Program-made: the position numbers and the translations under genes | NCBI GenBank assembly: GCA_000444245.1 | Contig: ATSW01006554.1 | Coordinates: 1-41,427 of the forward strand | Origin: Botryllus schlosseri | Lineage: Eukaryota; Chordata; Ascidiacea; Stolidobranchia; Styelidae | DNA length: 41,427 nt | Reading direction: 5' to 3' | The notes under the pieces: generated by a model | What the model saw: the letters and a program-made list of their open reading frames with translations, nothing else | What the model was told of the DNA's origin: nothing | Databases searched by the model: none | Part shown: positions 10,616-21,095 of the stretch, piece by piece | Numbering within the stretch: the stretch's first letter is position 1 | How the letters are laid out: every line of letters begins with the position of its first letter

Positions 10616-10805
10616 ACATTTGCCATTATCGTGCTTATTTTATCAACTCTGATTTCAAATAAACTTAACTTGACTTAATTTCCGAGATTTTACGAATTCT
10701 GTAATTCTAATTCTAATCGAATTGGGAAAAAATGTAATGGAGCTATAATTATATTCTTTTTGGTAATTCCAATTCCAATCTAAGCGATTTTTATTTGAGC
10801 TCATC
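10616..10805 (+). repeat. Family A element, right half only
   Basis: TTTGCCATTATCGTGCTTAT, GTAATTCTAATTCTAATCG, AATTGGGAAAAAATGTAATG. The left half is replaced by the 245-bp palindrome. Confidence 0.7.
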
Positions 10806-11189
10806 TCATGGCGCCGCATTCCGCTNTACAAGAACGCGCGGGCCGTTGTTACGCAGCGTTGTATATCAATAGGAGCGGAATGCGGCGGTCCAGCTCGAAA
10901 ACAAGCGCGGAATAAACTTCGTGATATCACGACCGACTCAGCTGATGAATTGAATACAAATGTTGACCTTCCCTCGTAAATATTGTCGCCATTTCGGCTC
11001 CTGTCATCATTTCAAATCAACTTAATCATAATCATTAGGTCGGATCATGTCGTCATAATCACCTGGCCCCTGTTCCCCATTTCATTTATTGCGACTTTAT
11101 AGAAAAGTGGGTCGCATCACAAGCTGTGTCAACATTCGCTAATGGCGGACTAAAGAGTAAGATAGCACTCTGCAGAAATACGCGCGCAT

Positions 11190-11305
11190 TTGATACAATG
11201 TTCTTTCCAATTCTCAACTAGTTGCTGACGATTACCCCAGACGAGTGTCAATATGAATATATTATTCAATTGTATATTGAAGTTCTGTACTTTCAAGAAT
11301 CTTGT
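11190..11305 (+). repeat. Family P half copy with internal deletion
   Basis: CCAATTCTCAACTAGTTGCT, CCAGACGAGTGTCA joined directly to ATATGAATATATTATTC and TTGTATATTGAAGTTCTG; the CCGAAAATATTCGG palindrome is missing. Confidence 0.8.
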
Positions 11306-11754
11306 CAAAAAAGTAGGATTTGCTTTAAATCGAGGGTTTGCAACCGAGTCACAGGATATTCCAGCCCTCATGACAATTTCGCTCATAACGATGACACTTT
11401 TATTTGTACTTTACAAAATCTAAATCGCTAGCAACGACAGAAAAATATTCCCGACCAAGAACGACGGTTCTCGGTCGAAAACATATTGCACGGCCGTGTG
11501 ATGAATAAATTATGCGGTCATAATTCGCTACGGTCGCTCCACATTCTGATTGGTTTCCTCTCTCGTCTCTGTGATAAGTCAAACGTTAACCCTTTGTACG
11601 CGACGCGATTTCGAATTGATTTAGAAATGAGGCCGCTGCGGAAAGTGACGTCTCGTAATTACGTCGCTGCCGAGTGTTGAGTTTCAATTCGAAGACACAT
11701 TTCGAAATGAACAAGTCGGAAACACCATTCTCAACCTCGATTTCCAGACATGCA

Positions 11755-11880
11755 CAAACTGCCATTCTAGTTTGTTAACGGTCAAGTAACTACTATTTTG
11801 CGTAGTTGTAGTTCCCGATGCAGATTTCGAAAAGTGAGTAATTGTAGTTGAACATTCTCAAAATGATTTAGTCGTAGAAA
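11755..11880 (-). repeat. Family T copy
   Basis: Starts CACAAACTGCCATTCTAGTT; worn GTAGTTGTAG words and CGAAAAGTGAGTAATTG follow. Confidence 0.6.
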
Positions 11881-12554
11881 AACTAGAAACATGTATCGTC
11901 GTCAGGTATGAATCGTGATTCCGGTGTTCTGTTGTGTGATGATCTTGCAGCCATTGCTAGCTCAGACCTCAGAGTCATCGCTATCAACAGCGTCTAGCCA
12001 AAGGTCAGAACACCTTCCATTTCAAACTCGAAACCCTGTCCGTTTCAAATGCGGATTCTATCTCGAATATGAATGAGTTGCTTCGTAATTGCACCTTGTT
12101 AGTTTTGTCATAGTTACTTACGGAGTTTTAACGGTCGTTAGTTCAAGTTCCGAGTATATTGAAAAGTCAGTCTATCCAGTTTTAGATCTAGGTGCGCATT
12201 AGTGGAGGTCTGTCCGCTATTACATTATAAGAGCAGAAGACCGGAGGCTTGACTTTACCCGACCGCGTCGCGATGAAAGCCGTTTCCACGGCCACTCGAA
12301 GGTTAATCCGGAAAAACATCGCATATGGAGAGCGTGTTGATCAGCTGATCGCGTCTGTTTACTCTACAACGGCACGACAACACGGCCTGTTGCGCAATCC
12401 ACGTTCTGCGACTGACCAAAGCAAACTACGAAAAATATTTCAAGCGACAATCGATTGTGTAAACTTGGCGTCGACCAAAACAGGACCGCGAAAATATTTG
12501 TATCGAAACTCGATCTAATTTCACGCGTTTCGAGGAATTTTTTAAAATCTACAA
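11881..12554. other. Repeat-poor stretch in the SoxC intron
   Basis: Little repeat content seen; one open frame of 89 codons (12249-12518) without a known domain. Could hold intronic regulatory DNA. Confidence 0.3.
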
Positions 12555-12805
12555 ATAGCTCGCATATCTCACACATCATATCGTCGATAGAACGTTCGTT
12601 TTACAGAAAAAATACTGCGTTTCCGTTAGACTTAGACGACTACATCATTCTAGTAGACTAATTATAGTCAATAGAGCGAATATCTCCGACATGATCATGA
12701 TATTACCGAAAGAACTTGGACAACGACATAATTCTTGGTGTCTAATAAGAGTAAACAGATCGAATATGTCATACATAATATCGTCGATAGAACATTCTGC
12801 GATCT
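12555..12805 (+). repeat. Direct repeat pair, 200 bp apart
   Basis: CATATCGTCGATAGAACGTTC (near 12576) recurs as AATATCGTCGATAGAACATTC (near 12776), with similar CACACATCAT / CATACATAAT flanks. Confidence 0.5.
12708..12760 (+). repeat. Family A left-end fragment
   Basis: CTTGGACAACGACATAATTC followed by TTGGTGTCTAATAAGAG, the same start as 13850. Confidence 0.5.
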
Positions 12806-13397
12806 CTGTAAATGTAGCGCAGCCCCGCGAGCCTCGAGGGTCATTGAAATCGGGCAAAAACGGAATAAATGGNGAGCCTCAAACTTGTTTTTCAACATAA
12901 TTGCGCAAGCTTTATTATGGTTGGAACTCCGCTAAGCATGACAGAGAGATGTTCGCTTGTTTATGAACTCGGAAGTTCATCGTAACGCGAGAACGTAACT
13001 CGACACGCTTCGCTGCGCGAATGTCACGCCACGAAACGCACGGCAGAGATGAGGATAGATTTGAAACGGCAATACTCCCCTACTTCATGGAGGTTTACAG
13101 AACGTTTACCACTGTTTGGCTGTTTTGATTTTCCGAGTCATGACTAGACCTAGAATACTTGCTTTTTACGTACTCCAAAGTCGCCACCTCTACTTGCAAT
13201 CAAGCATAACTTTACGTTACTTCTACTTGAGTACGGATGCGTATGGATTTCAGATTAATTTGACTTGTACGCGAAATTTCTCGTAAATTTCCATTTTATG
13301 GAGTCCTTTTGATCAAATTTCAGCCATTACAATATCTAGACTTGGACATGGACGCAATATACAATATGTATTGAATTTATTTCAAAATTAATTAGTG

Positions 13398-13548
13398 ATA
13401 CAATTGTTGATATACAATGTTATCTTCAATTCTCTACCAGGTGCTAACGATTACCCCCAACGAGTGTCAGAAAATATTCGGGTTTATTTCAATATTCATA
13501 TATCATACTATTGTGTCTTAAAGTTCTGTGCCTTCGAGAGCCTCTACA
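13398..13548 (+). repeat. Family P half copy
   Basis: TTGATATACAATGTT, TCAATTCTCTACCAGGTGCT, CGAGTGTCAG, AAAATATTCGGGTTTATTTC, AAAGTTCTGTGCCTTC. Confidence 0.8.
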
Positions 13549-13849
13549 ACATTAATTCAGCGCCCAGCAATATTTCCTACACTAACGATCGGTAGGTATC
13601 CCTTTTTATTGATCTTCTGATGCGCCGGGAAATGATGCGTCCTTATCAACAGCTTGATAATGTAACGGCTCGAGCATATGTTAGACGCGCGGTGTGTTTA
13701 TGAAATGCGATCGACGTCGATTGTGGGTGGCTCCTCGAAGCGATTTGACGAAAACAAACGACGAGTTCACGAAGCTCGCCATGTTGGAAATAGATTTTGA
13801 TTCGTAGCAAAATAACGCATCGAATCGATTCCGTATGTGACTACATGCG

Positions 13850-14215
13850 CAGACTTGGACAACGACATAATTCAAGTTGTGTATTTTGACTGATTAGAGC
13901 GAAATGCAGTTAATCTAATTCGTGAAATGTCTTCATGCTCTCATTTTGATTCGAATTTGATTTCTGGTTCTCCTGAAAATGCGGCAGGAGAACCCTATCG
14001 TGCGAAACGAGTCAATCTTGGTGTACAATGTACATTGTACGCATACATTTGCCATTCTCGTTCTAATGAGAATCAATTCTGGCTTAATATGGATTTTGTT
14101 GATTTTTGTCGCACTTGTTTCTAATTTGAAATTGAATTCGATTCAGGAGTCTTCACGAATCCAGTAATCTAGTTATAACATAATTTGGAAAAAATGAGTA
14201 GCTATCATTCTACTG
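13850..14215 (+). repeat. Family A element, short form
   Basis: Landmarks: CTTGGACAACGACATAATTC, GATTAGAGCGAAATGC, TAATCTAATTCGTGAAATG, TGCGAAACGAG, CATTTGCCATTCTCGT, CCAGTAATCTAG, ATAATTTGGAAAAAATG. Contains the perfect palindrome GTACAATGTACATTGTAC (14022-14039). Confidence 0.75.
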
Positions 14216-14589
14216 ATGCCAACAGTGTCAAGTTACAGGGCGGTTATAATGAGCCGTAAAAGCGTACGCAGCAATTTGCAAGAATTTTGTCTGCGATACT
14301 GCATGGATATCGTCCGATCATACCCCGGGGGCGATCAAAATCAGCTGTGGAATGGTGCGAAAAAATCCGAAGCCATCCGAGACCTCAGTAAACAAGTACG
14401 CGTTTGATTCAATATTTGTGCCTTTCCGTGTAGGCTTATTGCGTAACATTCGGTGTTGACCGTGATCTGATCATGCAAAGATCACGCGTCTCTGGCGTGC
14501 TGTCAACAGCCTCACCCAGGCCTGAACTGGCGGGAAAAACATGTTTGTGAGGTAACGCGACCCGCTGCCCGTCATAGGATAGGGACCCG

Positions 14590-14860
14590 GACAACTAGAT
14601 AGTACAAGTGTCTGATTGGCATGATTAGAGCCAAATACCGGTTATCTACCTAATCTAATTTGTGAAATGCGAAACGAANCAAGCTTGTTGGACAGATATA
14701 ACAGCCATTCTCGTGCTTATCGGAATTATCCCTGATTTGATATAAAGAGAATTTGATTTTGTTGTCTTTCTTTCCAACACAAAATTCAATACAATGTCCT
14801 AGTTTTTGCAAATGCAGTAATTCTAACTTCAATCCAATTCATTCCAATCCATTCACGCGA
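14590..14860 (+). repeat. Family A element, short form, internal deletion
   Basis: GGACAACTAGATAG, GATTAGAGCCAAATACCGG, TAATCTAATTTGTGAAATGC, GCGAAACGA, GCCATTCTCGTGCTTAT, TGCAGTAATTCTAACTTC. Confidence 0.7.
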
Positions 14861-15167
14861 CCGCGTTACATTGCGAGGCCGCGATTAGGAGGCACGTCGG
14901 AGGCGCGTTCCAGTGTAACGCCTGCCAAAAATTCTTGAGAATTTTACCAAAATAACCGCGAAATATCGCGTTCCGGAACTAATTATAGCACAACACCACG
15001 GAGGAAACAATCAGTTTAAGACGTTAGTTCGCAGCAGAGGTGAGCAGGAACGAAGTACTTCCACTTTACGAAAAGTAATCGAAGTAGGTTTTGCCTGCTT
15101 GCGCTAATAACTCAACTGAAGTAGTCATGATTTTGGATTTTAAATTTACTCCCACCTGACAATTTTC

Positions 15168-15300
15168 AATTTGTTTTGCAAAATTACAACTAGAACTAGT
15201 CACTTTTCAAAATGCGCAATTAGAACTAGATCTAGAACTACTCAAAACCAGTAGTTAGTTACCGTCAATTAAGTAGATTGGCAGTTTGTACGAGTGTGCA
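15168..15300 (+). repeat. Family T copy
   Basis: ACAACTAGAACTAGTCACTT, TTAGAACTAGATCTAGAACT, end TAGATTGGCAGTTTGTACGA. Confidence 0.7.
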
Positions 15301-15924
15301 TCTGCGCTGCACTTTTGGTGACGTTTTTCCGCGAATGACATCACGCAAGTTGATCATTTTCAATAGCTGTAAATGTGTAAAACAACGCTTGGCCTCGTAC
15401 CAAGACGTTGTCGGTCGCGCGATTGTGAGTCAGAATCGCGTGCGAGCTATTGAAAGCAAAAGGAGTGTTTCTTTTCAACAAGCGATCTCGAGTTATATTG
15501 AAATGCGCGATCCGCTCAGCTACCAATTAATGACTCACGGGTCGCAGCTCTCTTACTCGAGACACGGCGACTATCTCGTGTTCAGTTGAGACGAACTACA
15601 GTCGTTGAGTCATCGTCAGCTCAGATCAAATGTGCGTGCTGCGTAGCGATTTATCGGAATTTCGTGACAGGCGCCTGATAGGTCACGTTTTATATAAAAA
15701 AAACTTGATTGAACAGCGTCTGCGCGCTGCGTGTCATCTCCAGGACGCGAGACAGGTGGCTACGCGCCTTGCTGAGCCTACATTTATACTCCCTCTATTT
15801 CAATATCGATTGCGGTCATACATGAATCGACACAAAATTACGAACAGTTCGGTACACAAACCGCCCGGAAAGTTACGACATTATGAACGATATGAAACGT
15901 TCAAATATGCACGTTTTGTGCAAC
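15301..15924. other. Repeat-poor stretch in the SoxC intron
   Basis: No family P, A, T or Q sequence. Two neighbouring open frames of about 100 codons have no recognisable domain and no convincing splice context. Could hold intronic regulatory DNA. Confidence 0.3.
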
Positions 15925-16150
15925 CACACAGAATATAACACCAGTTCTGCATCTCATTAAATATGATTCGGTATTTTATGACCATACCTATTTCATTACA
16001 CGCTATGACAAGATCACGACTTCGCAGATACGCCATTTGCACGTTCGTAGCGTATAATACATGTTTCGTATGCTCTGATGCTACACGTATCGAGGTTTAC
16101 GGTCTTCCACGGTGGAAAATAGTATCGAAACTATGATTCTCGCCGATCAT
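15925..16150 (+). repeat. Family Q copy 3
   Basis: CACCAGTTCTGCATCTCATT, ACATGTTTCGTATGCTCTGA, GAGGTTTACGGTCTTCCAC, AATAGTATCGAAACTATGAT. Confidence 0.75.
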
Positions 16151-16634
16151 TCCAGCTCTCGGAAAATCGATTCTCACTACTGGGCTCGAATCATTAGAAT
16201 GAATACTCGTTTCAGATTCGCATGCTAGAATAAGCCCTAAATCCGAGAGGTCGATTATAAAGGTCGACTCTGAATAACCGTTATTGTTGTATTCTGCACA
16301 CGATCTGTGCAGAGCGGAATGCCGCAAAGGCGGCAATCGATTCGCTTTGCGCTTTTCAATTATTGAAAGAGTGCGTGGGAGTGAGATAAAGACAGAAACG
16401 CACGAATGGTGTTTTCCCGATAGCAGCTGGTACTCAACGCCCAGCTGACCGCGCGAGAGAACAGAAACGAGAGAAGTCATCAAAATAGTGGTTGCTTGGA
16501 GATAGCCGGCTATTTTCGGAGCTTCATAAAGGCTTTTGATGCCTGGTTGGATTGACGGGAGTCAAATTCAAAATAAGGGCAAAGATCTGCGACTCACAAT
16601 ACGAATACGTTCTACTGCGCTCAATATCCCGGAA

Positions 16635-16965
16635 AACTCCATGTTTATATTTGTCTAATTACAGCGAAATGCCGGTAATCTAATTCCAATTCTGATCTAA
16701 TTTGGCAATATTTCTGTCAATCGTTTTAATTCTAGTCTAAACTCTGCTTTTTCTGAAAATGCTACAAGAGAACTGTATAGCGCGAAACGAGTCGAGCTCG
16801 GTGTGCAGACATTTCTCATTCTCGTGTTTGCGAGAATGTAGTCAGATNTGATATGAAGTGAACCTAATTTTTGCTGTATATTTTTCGGAGTTGAGTTTTT
16901 GTGAAATCAGTAATTCCAATTCTAATGTAATTTGGAAAACCCGACAATTTTCTAGTGTTCCAGCT
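16635..16965 (+). repeat. Family A element, short form
   Basis: TAATTACAGCGAAATGCCGG, TAATTCCAATTCTGATCTAA, GCGCGAAACGAGTCGAG, TTCTCATTCTCGTG, TCAGTAATTCCAATTCTAAT, TTTGGAAAACC. Confidence 0.75.
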
Positions 16966-17284
16966 CTGCCTAATATAAGATAAATATTCCCACTTTTTCA
17001 TCAATCAGGGTTGATTATAAAATCGAATACAGTTGTTTTCTCTCTTTCAGTCGACATTATTCGCGGATAAACTCGCAGCTACCATTCTGAAAACGCCGCG
17101 GGCTGCAGTGCATTTAATTGTGTCGTTATTAAGAATTTAGCCGCGATTCGGCGAACGACTAGAGATAAAAACGCTTCACAGTAACAGCGAGGTAGCAAGC
17201 CAATAAGGGCGACGTCGTTTTGAGGCCGTCGTAAACGTGTTAATGGGTTGAACCCGGTTGACTTTACAGAGACTATTGTAGGTA

Positions 17285-17460
17285 AAGCAAGTGAATTGAA
17301 TCATATATTCATATTGAAGTAAACCGGAATACACGATTGTTGACATACAATATTTTACCCAGCTCATGCTCGTTGCTGACGAATACTCCTGGCAGTATCA
17401 ACCGAAAAGATTCGGTTTTATTTCAATATGAATATACTATGCTGTTGAAAAGGTAATTCA
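17285..17460. repeat. Family P copy with both arms, next to the SoxC donor
   Basis: Left arm ATTGAATCATATATTCATAT, right arm TTATTTCAATATGAATATAC, with TTGTTGACATACAAT between. It lies 105 bp into the SoxC intron and carries AATAAA on the SoxC strand. Confidence 0.8.
17417..17422 (-). promoter_or_regulatory. Intronic AATAAA inside a family P copy, 125 bp past an in-frame stop
   Basis: If the SoxC donor is not used, the reading frame continues VRRIY and stops at TGA 17547-17549. An AATAAA supplied by the family P copy at 17285-17460 lies 125 bp later in the same direction. It could end an alternative transcript. Use is untested. Confidence 0.3.
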
Positions 17461-17564
17461 CACTGTGACTTCACAGTACAGTTGATAAAATGACTTTTCT
17501 ATAGATACAAAACGAGCCAAACACAAGTCATGAAAAATGCACACCGTCAGTAAATGCGTCTCAC

Positions 17565-18791
17565 CTTGGGCGGCTCGTAAAAGTTTTCCGTCAAGATGGC
17601 GTCGAACTCTTCCATTTGCTGCTGTGCAATGTCAGAGCCAACCCCTGTCATATCCTGTTGGGGGCGAATGAATTGGGGGTAGCAGTTCGATAGAGTGGAC
17701 GGATGGGCCGTTTGTAAGCAAGCCAGTCGCGCGCCCGTGTCTGAAATCACGTATTGTTCTGGCTGTGTTTCTACCCCCTCGTAATAACAGTTCGTGGCGT
17801 CCTGCTGCATGACCTCACAGTGCTGATATTGGCTCGTTAACTCACAACGAGGATTCGGTTCGCTTTTTACGTACGCTTGCGATTCGCAGTTCGTGTTCGA
17901 GGGAGCCAACAAAGCTTTAAGCGCGGGCGACACTATGGCAGGCCTCGGCACGTTTTGCTCCGTTGGTACCTGCAGTTTGGGCGGGACTTTACGCGTGTGT
18001 GATGTCACCACGGACACTGGCGCGTCGTCGCAATGAAGTTTAGGCGCTTTGCTTTTGATGGCATCGTTCTCCTGGTCTTTTTTGGAGACGCTCTTGGTTC
18101 TTTTCTGCGGCTTGTATTTGTAGTCTGGATGATCTCGCATGTGTTGCAATCGCAGTCTTTCTGCTTCGCAGATGTAGATCTCTTTCTCGGAATCGGGCAA
18201 GGCTTTCCAGCGCGCCCCCAATTCTTTACTGACGGAAGCGTTGTGTAACTTGGGCGTGGCTTCAGTGATCTTTCGCCTCTCGATCTTGGACCAGATCATG
18301 AAAGCGTTCAGTGGTCTTTTGATGTGACCAGGCCGGGCCGCTTCTTTCTTCTGACTGCTCACTGATGGTGGTGGTAGGACTATCTGAGACGGACCCAGTT
18401 TCGCGAGCTCGTCGATGATACTCTCCGGACACGGCTTTGGTTTCGATTTTCGCGCGCAGGGCGCGTGTCGCGATTTGTAGTCTGCGATCTGAGGTGGGTC
18501 GATTTGCTCGTCTATCACGCAATCTATACAGTCGCGGGTTGGCGAGGGGGACTCTGCGTGAAGATCGCCTGCTCTGATCGTAACGTAATGAGGTACCAGA
18601 TTGCCGTCCGTGGACAGCTCTGAGTCGCTGTGGTATCCCAGAGAGTCGGCGGGCGAAAAAGGCGAGTTTGAGATGGACCCGAAGCTGTCGTGGCGCATGC
18701 TGCCGGCTCTGTTGATGCGCGCTTGTTGCGCGATGGACTTCATCGTGTCGAATGTGGGATTCTGCATCGAGATATCCGCGTGATGAAACAT
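17565..18791 (-). CDS. SoxC: SoxC-type HMG-box transcription factor, exon 1 (start, HMG box, middle region)
   Basis: Encodes residues 1-409 of a predicted 464-residue nuclear DNA-binding protein. The HMG box is at about residues 156-234 (DNA about 18090-18326) and contains [25 protein letters not shown] and PDYKYKP. The start HIKRPxNAFMxWSxIERRKI and the EAERLRLxHM / DYKYxP end are the SoxC pattern rather than SoxB, E or F. SoxC proteins bind the minor groove at AACAAT-like sites and activate neural and progenitor genes in other animals. The start chosen (18789-18791) is the first ATG in this open frame; the frame stays open upstream to about 18947 without an ATG. A second ATG follows 8 codons later. 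The N-terminal 155 residues are Ser/Pro/Asp-rich and the 175 residues after the box are Pro/Gln-rich and low in recognisable domains. The exon ends at AAG followed by GTGAGA, a strong splice donor, after the residues NFYEPPK. Neighbours are all repeats; no other host gene is seen. Confidence 0.93.
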
Positions 18792-18969
18792 ACGAGCGAT
18801 CGTGTTCGTAAATTCTATACGAAATGTTGAGAAACTAACGTACACTGAAAATCTGCGAGTAGAAAATAGGTATGTTATCAGATTTCCGCCTAGCGCAGGC
18901 TGTAAATCAAGGAAACGAAGCTTTCGGGTAGCGAGCGGTGCTTTCAAACCAAAAATAGTCGGTGGAAAT
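18792..18969 (-). other. SoxC: Probable SoxC 5' UTR
   Basis: Sequence directly before the first ATG. It is open in the SoxC frame but has no ATG and no similarity to the family, so it is more likely untranslated. Acceptor-like CTCGCAG and TTTTCAG motifs in about 18830-18855 (minus) leave open an upstream 5' exon. Confidence 0.4.
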
Positions 18970-19106
18970 GAGTCACTAACACCAATCCTTATGGAGTAAT
19001 ATGTATACCAATATAGTAAAGTGCACCATTTTGTGGGATTTCTTAAGGTGGCACACGAAAATCAAACCGTGGTATATATCTCCATAAGATTTGGTGTGTT
19101 TTACTC
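18970..19106. repeat. Imperfect inverted repeat just upstream of SoxC
   Basis: Arms at 18970-19009 and 19071-19106 are imperfect reverse complements over about 36 bp, both carrying ACACCAA, CTTATGGAG and TATACC. An inner pair, GTGCACC (19021) and GGTGGCAC (19047), continues the stem. It could be a small MITE or a structured regulatory element 180-315 bp before the SoxC ATG. Confidence 0.7.
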
Positions 19107-19424
19107 AGTTTCACTAACTTGAATGAGTTTTCGATTACAATTTTCAACGTGAAAGCGCTGTTTACAAGTTTTACAAACAGCTTTAAGTGAAAATCTGCAA
19201 AGCACGCGATTTTCGTTTTCACTGCGTAACGTAACCGGTATAAAACCGGATCGAAATCGCTGATAAAGAATAAACATAGATCTAAATAGTGCTGAGCTTT
19301 CGCGGTAAAGCTCCAGACTTACTCCCTGCAAATGTAGCCGTTACGTGGCTTTACGACGTCATCCTATCGCAGACCACAGAAACGCAAAGTTTGTGATCAC
19401 TTATACAATTCTCTCATCCGAAGG

Positions 19425-19480
19425 AGGCACAGAACGTCCGTATACTATTCAATAATACATTCATATCGAATGTCACAGCC
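19425..19480. repeat. Family P fragment
   Basis: GAGGCACAGAACGTCCGTAT then ACTATTCAATAATACATTCA. Confidence 0.5.
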
Positions 19481-19779
19481 CAATATGAAGCTCACAACTG
19501 GGCGACTCACAGCTACGCGTTTCATGACGATCAGCTTCTTCCTGCCGGGCGTGAATCACGAGCCGGCGTGGGCGTTGGCCTGTCATTCACACCGGATGTC
19601 ATCACGAAACGAATGTGCGCGTGAACTGTGCTGAACCAAACTTTTGGAGCTAATTTCTAAATGTTCGGCTTTCAGGACGACCCACATTCCAAGTTGTTCG
19701 CATATCAACATAACAAGTGAGAAGCAGACTTGTATACATACTACCAATGTATTGTCAAATTGGTTTTTGTGTAGCATTT

Positions 19780-19885
19780 CTAGTCACGGATTTTGAAAAG
19801 TGACTTGTTCTAGTTCTAGTTTCGAGTCTTGTAAAGTAATTAGTTCTGGTTCTAGTTGCGTTTTGAAAATCCAGCAATTTGACAA
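19780..19885 (-). repeat. Family T copy
   Basis: TTTTGAAAAGTGACTTGTTC, TAGTTCTAGTTTCGAGTC, TTCTGGTTCTAGTTGCG. Confidence 0.65.
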
Positions 19886-20327
19886 GTCTGCGGAGAAGGC
19901 CTTCGCAACTGAACCTTGCAACGAAATTAGAAACCAATCGTCTAGGGACGCCTGCATTGCTACACAGCTTTTGCCGCTATACGAACGCCCTTCGCTGCAA
20001 AGTCATGTTCTAAATCGCTTCACGCTCTGAAAGTTATTTTAACGACTTGAAGTCGTCTCAACGCATTACTGAGCGAGCTTGTAGCTCATGAATCCTGCAG
20101 GCATTATGTTGTCACAAGGGCGGATGTGACGNCACTCATGAATAGGAGGCATTATTTGTCGGCAGCGATTTAAAGGCACGGCTGACACGCGATCGAATGA
20201 CTAGGGCTAGTAACTCCAGTTTGAGTCCGACTGACTTTCCTGCAAGGCACCGAGAAACGGGACTTCTTACATGGGGTTGATTCCTAATAACGACCGAGCT
20301 CGAATTGAGATGAATTACGACTTCTCA

Positions 20328-20425
20328 ATCAGTATACAATTGAAAATATTCGACTTTATTACAATATGAATGTACTATTCAATTGTAAACTGATGTTCGG
20401 TACCTCCAAGAATCTCTTCAAGAAT
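20328..20425 (+). repeat. Family P copy, short
   Basis: TATACAATTGAAAATATTCG, TTTATTACAATATGAATGTA, CTATTCAATTGTAAACTGA, then GGTACCTCCAAGAATCTC. Confidence 0.7.
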
Positions 20426-20971
20426 CACAGAATAGAGGATTGTTTCCATGGAAAATCCCATTTTACCCAATTCTTGCCTTCCACTTTTCTCGGTTTGGCT
20501 TCTAAATTTTTATACACAACACCATAGTCAATATGTTCGGTTTGCTTGACAGGCTCATACGTATTGCAAATACAGCCTTCGAAATCGGAATGATCAGAAA
20601 CACACAGCCATCGCCACGCAATTGATATTGACACAACACATTTCGTACAGCCATCGAATTACTTGCCATAAAACCATATCGACAACCGAACGATCTGTTG
20701 ATTGAGGGAAAAGCGCTATTTCTAATATCGATCACGGTCTATAATATGACCACGCTAACAAGACATTGGGAGACTTGGACCGAAATAGTTAGTCATTTGA
20801 TTTCGTGCGATATCATGATACGGTGTGACGTTACAGAGTCTATCATATTAAAACGACTGAATGATTATACGTGTTTCAATAACGCTGCTTGTTATCGAGC
20901 CGTGACGCTACATTACGAGCAGTTAGCGCATCGGCTGACTGCCCACCAAGAAACTACCATGTTATCATTCA

Positions 20972-21095
20972 CATCATTGAATTATACAATCATATCGAAA
21001 TGTCAGACGGAATAATTCGGGTTATTTTAATATGAGTCGATTATTTAATTGTATATTGAAGTTCTGTGCATCCAAGAAGCTCTGCAAATATCAGT
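20972..21095 (+). repeat. Family P copy, short
   Basis: TTGAATTATACAATCATATC, GAAATGTCAGACGGAATAAT, TCGGGTTATTTTAATATG, TTGTATATTGAAGTTCTGTG. Confidence 0.7.

Larger units (their letters stand above)
5826..17564 (-). other. SoxC: SoxC intron, 11,739 bp, repeat-filled
   Basis: The intron runs from GTGAGA at 17564 to CAG at 5826. It separates the HMG-box exon from the activation-domain exon. About half of it is made of dispersed repeats described separately (families P, Q, A, T and a 245-bp palindrome). The rest holds no convincing coding frame; the longest open frames (about 60-120 codons) lack recognisable domains. Confidence 0.8.

Noticed and set aside
12249-12900. Possible coding exons, because two frames share an S..IISSIE.S motif.
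   Set aside because: The shared residues come from a 200-bp-spaced direct DNA repeat; no splice context or known domain.
18792-18947. SoxC start at the beginning of the open frame (18947).
   Set aside because: The codon there is TTG, not ATG. The first ATG in frame is at 18789-18791 and the upstream residues have no family similarity.
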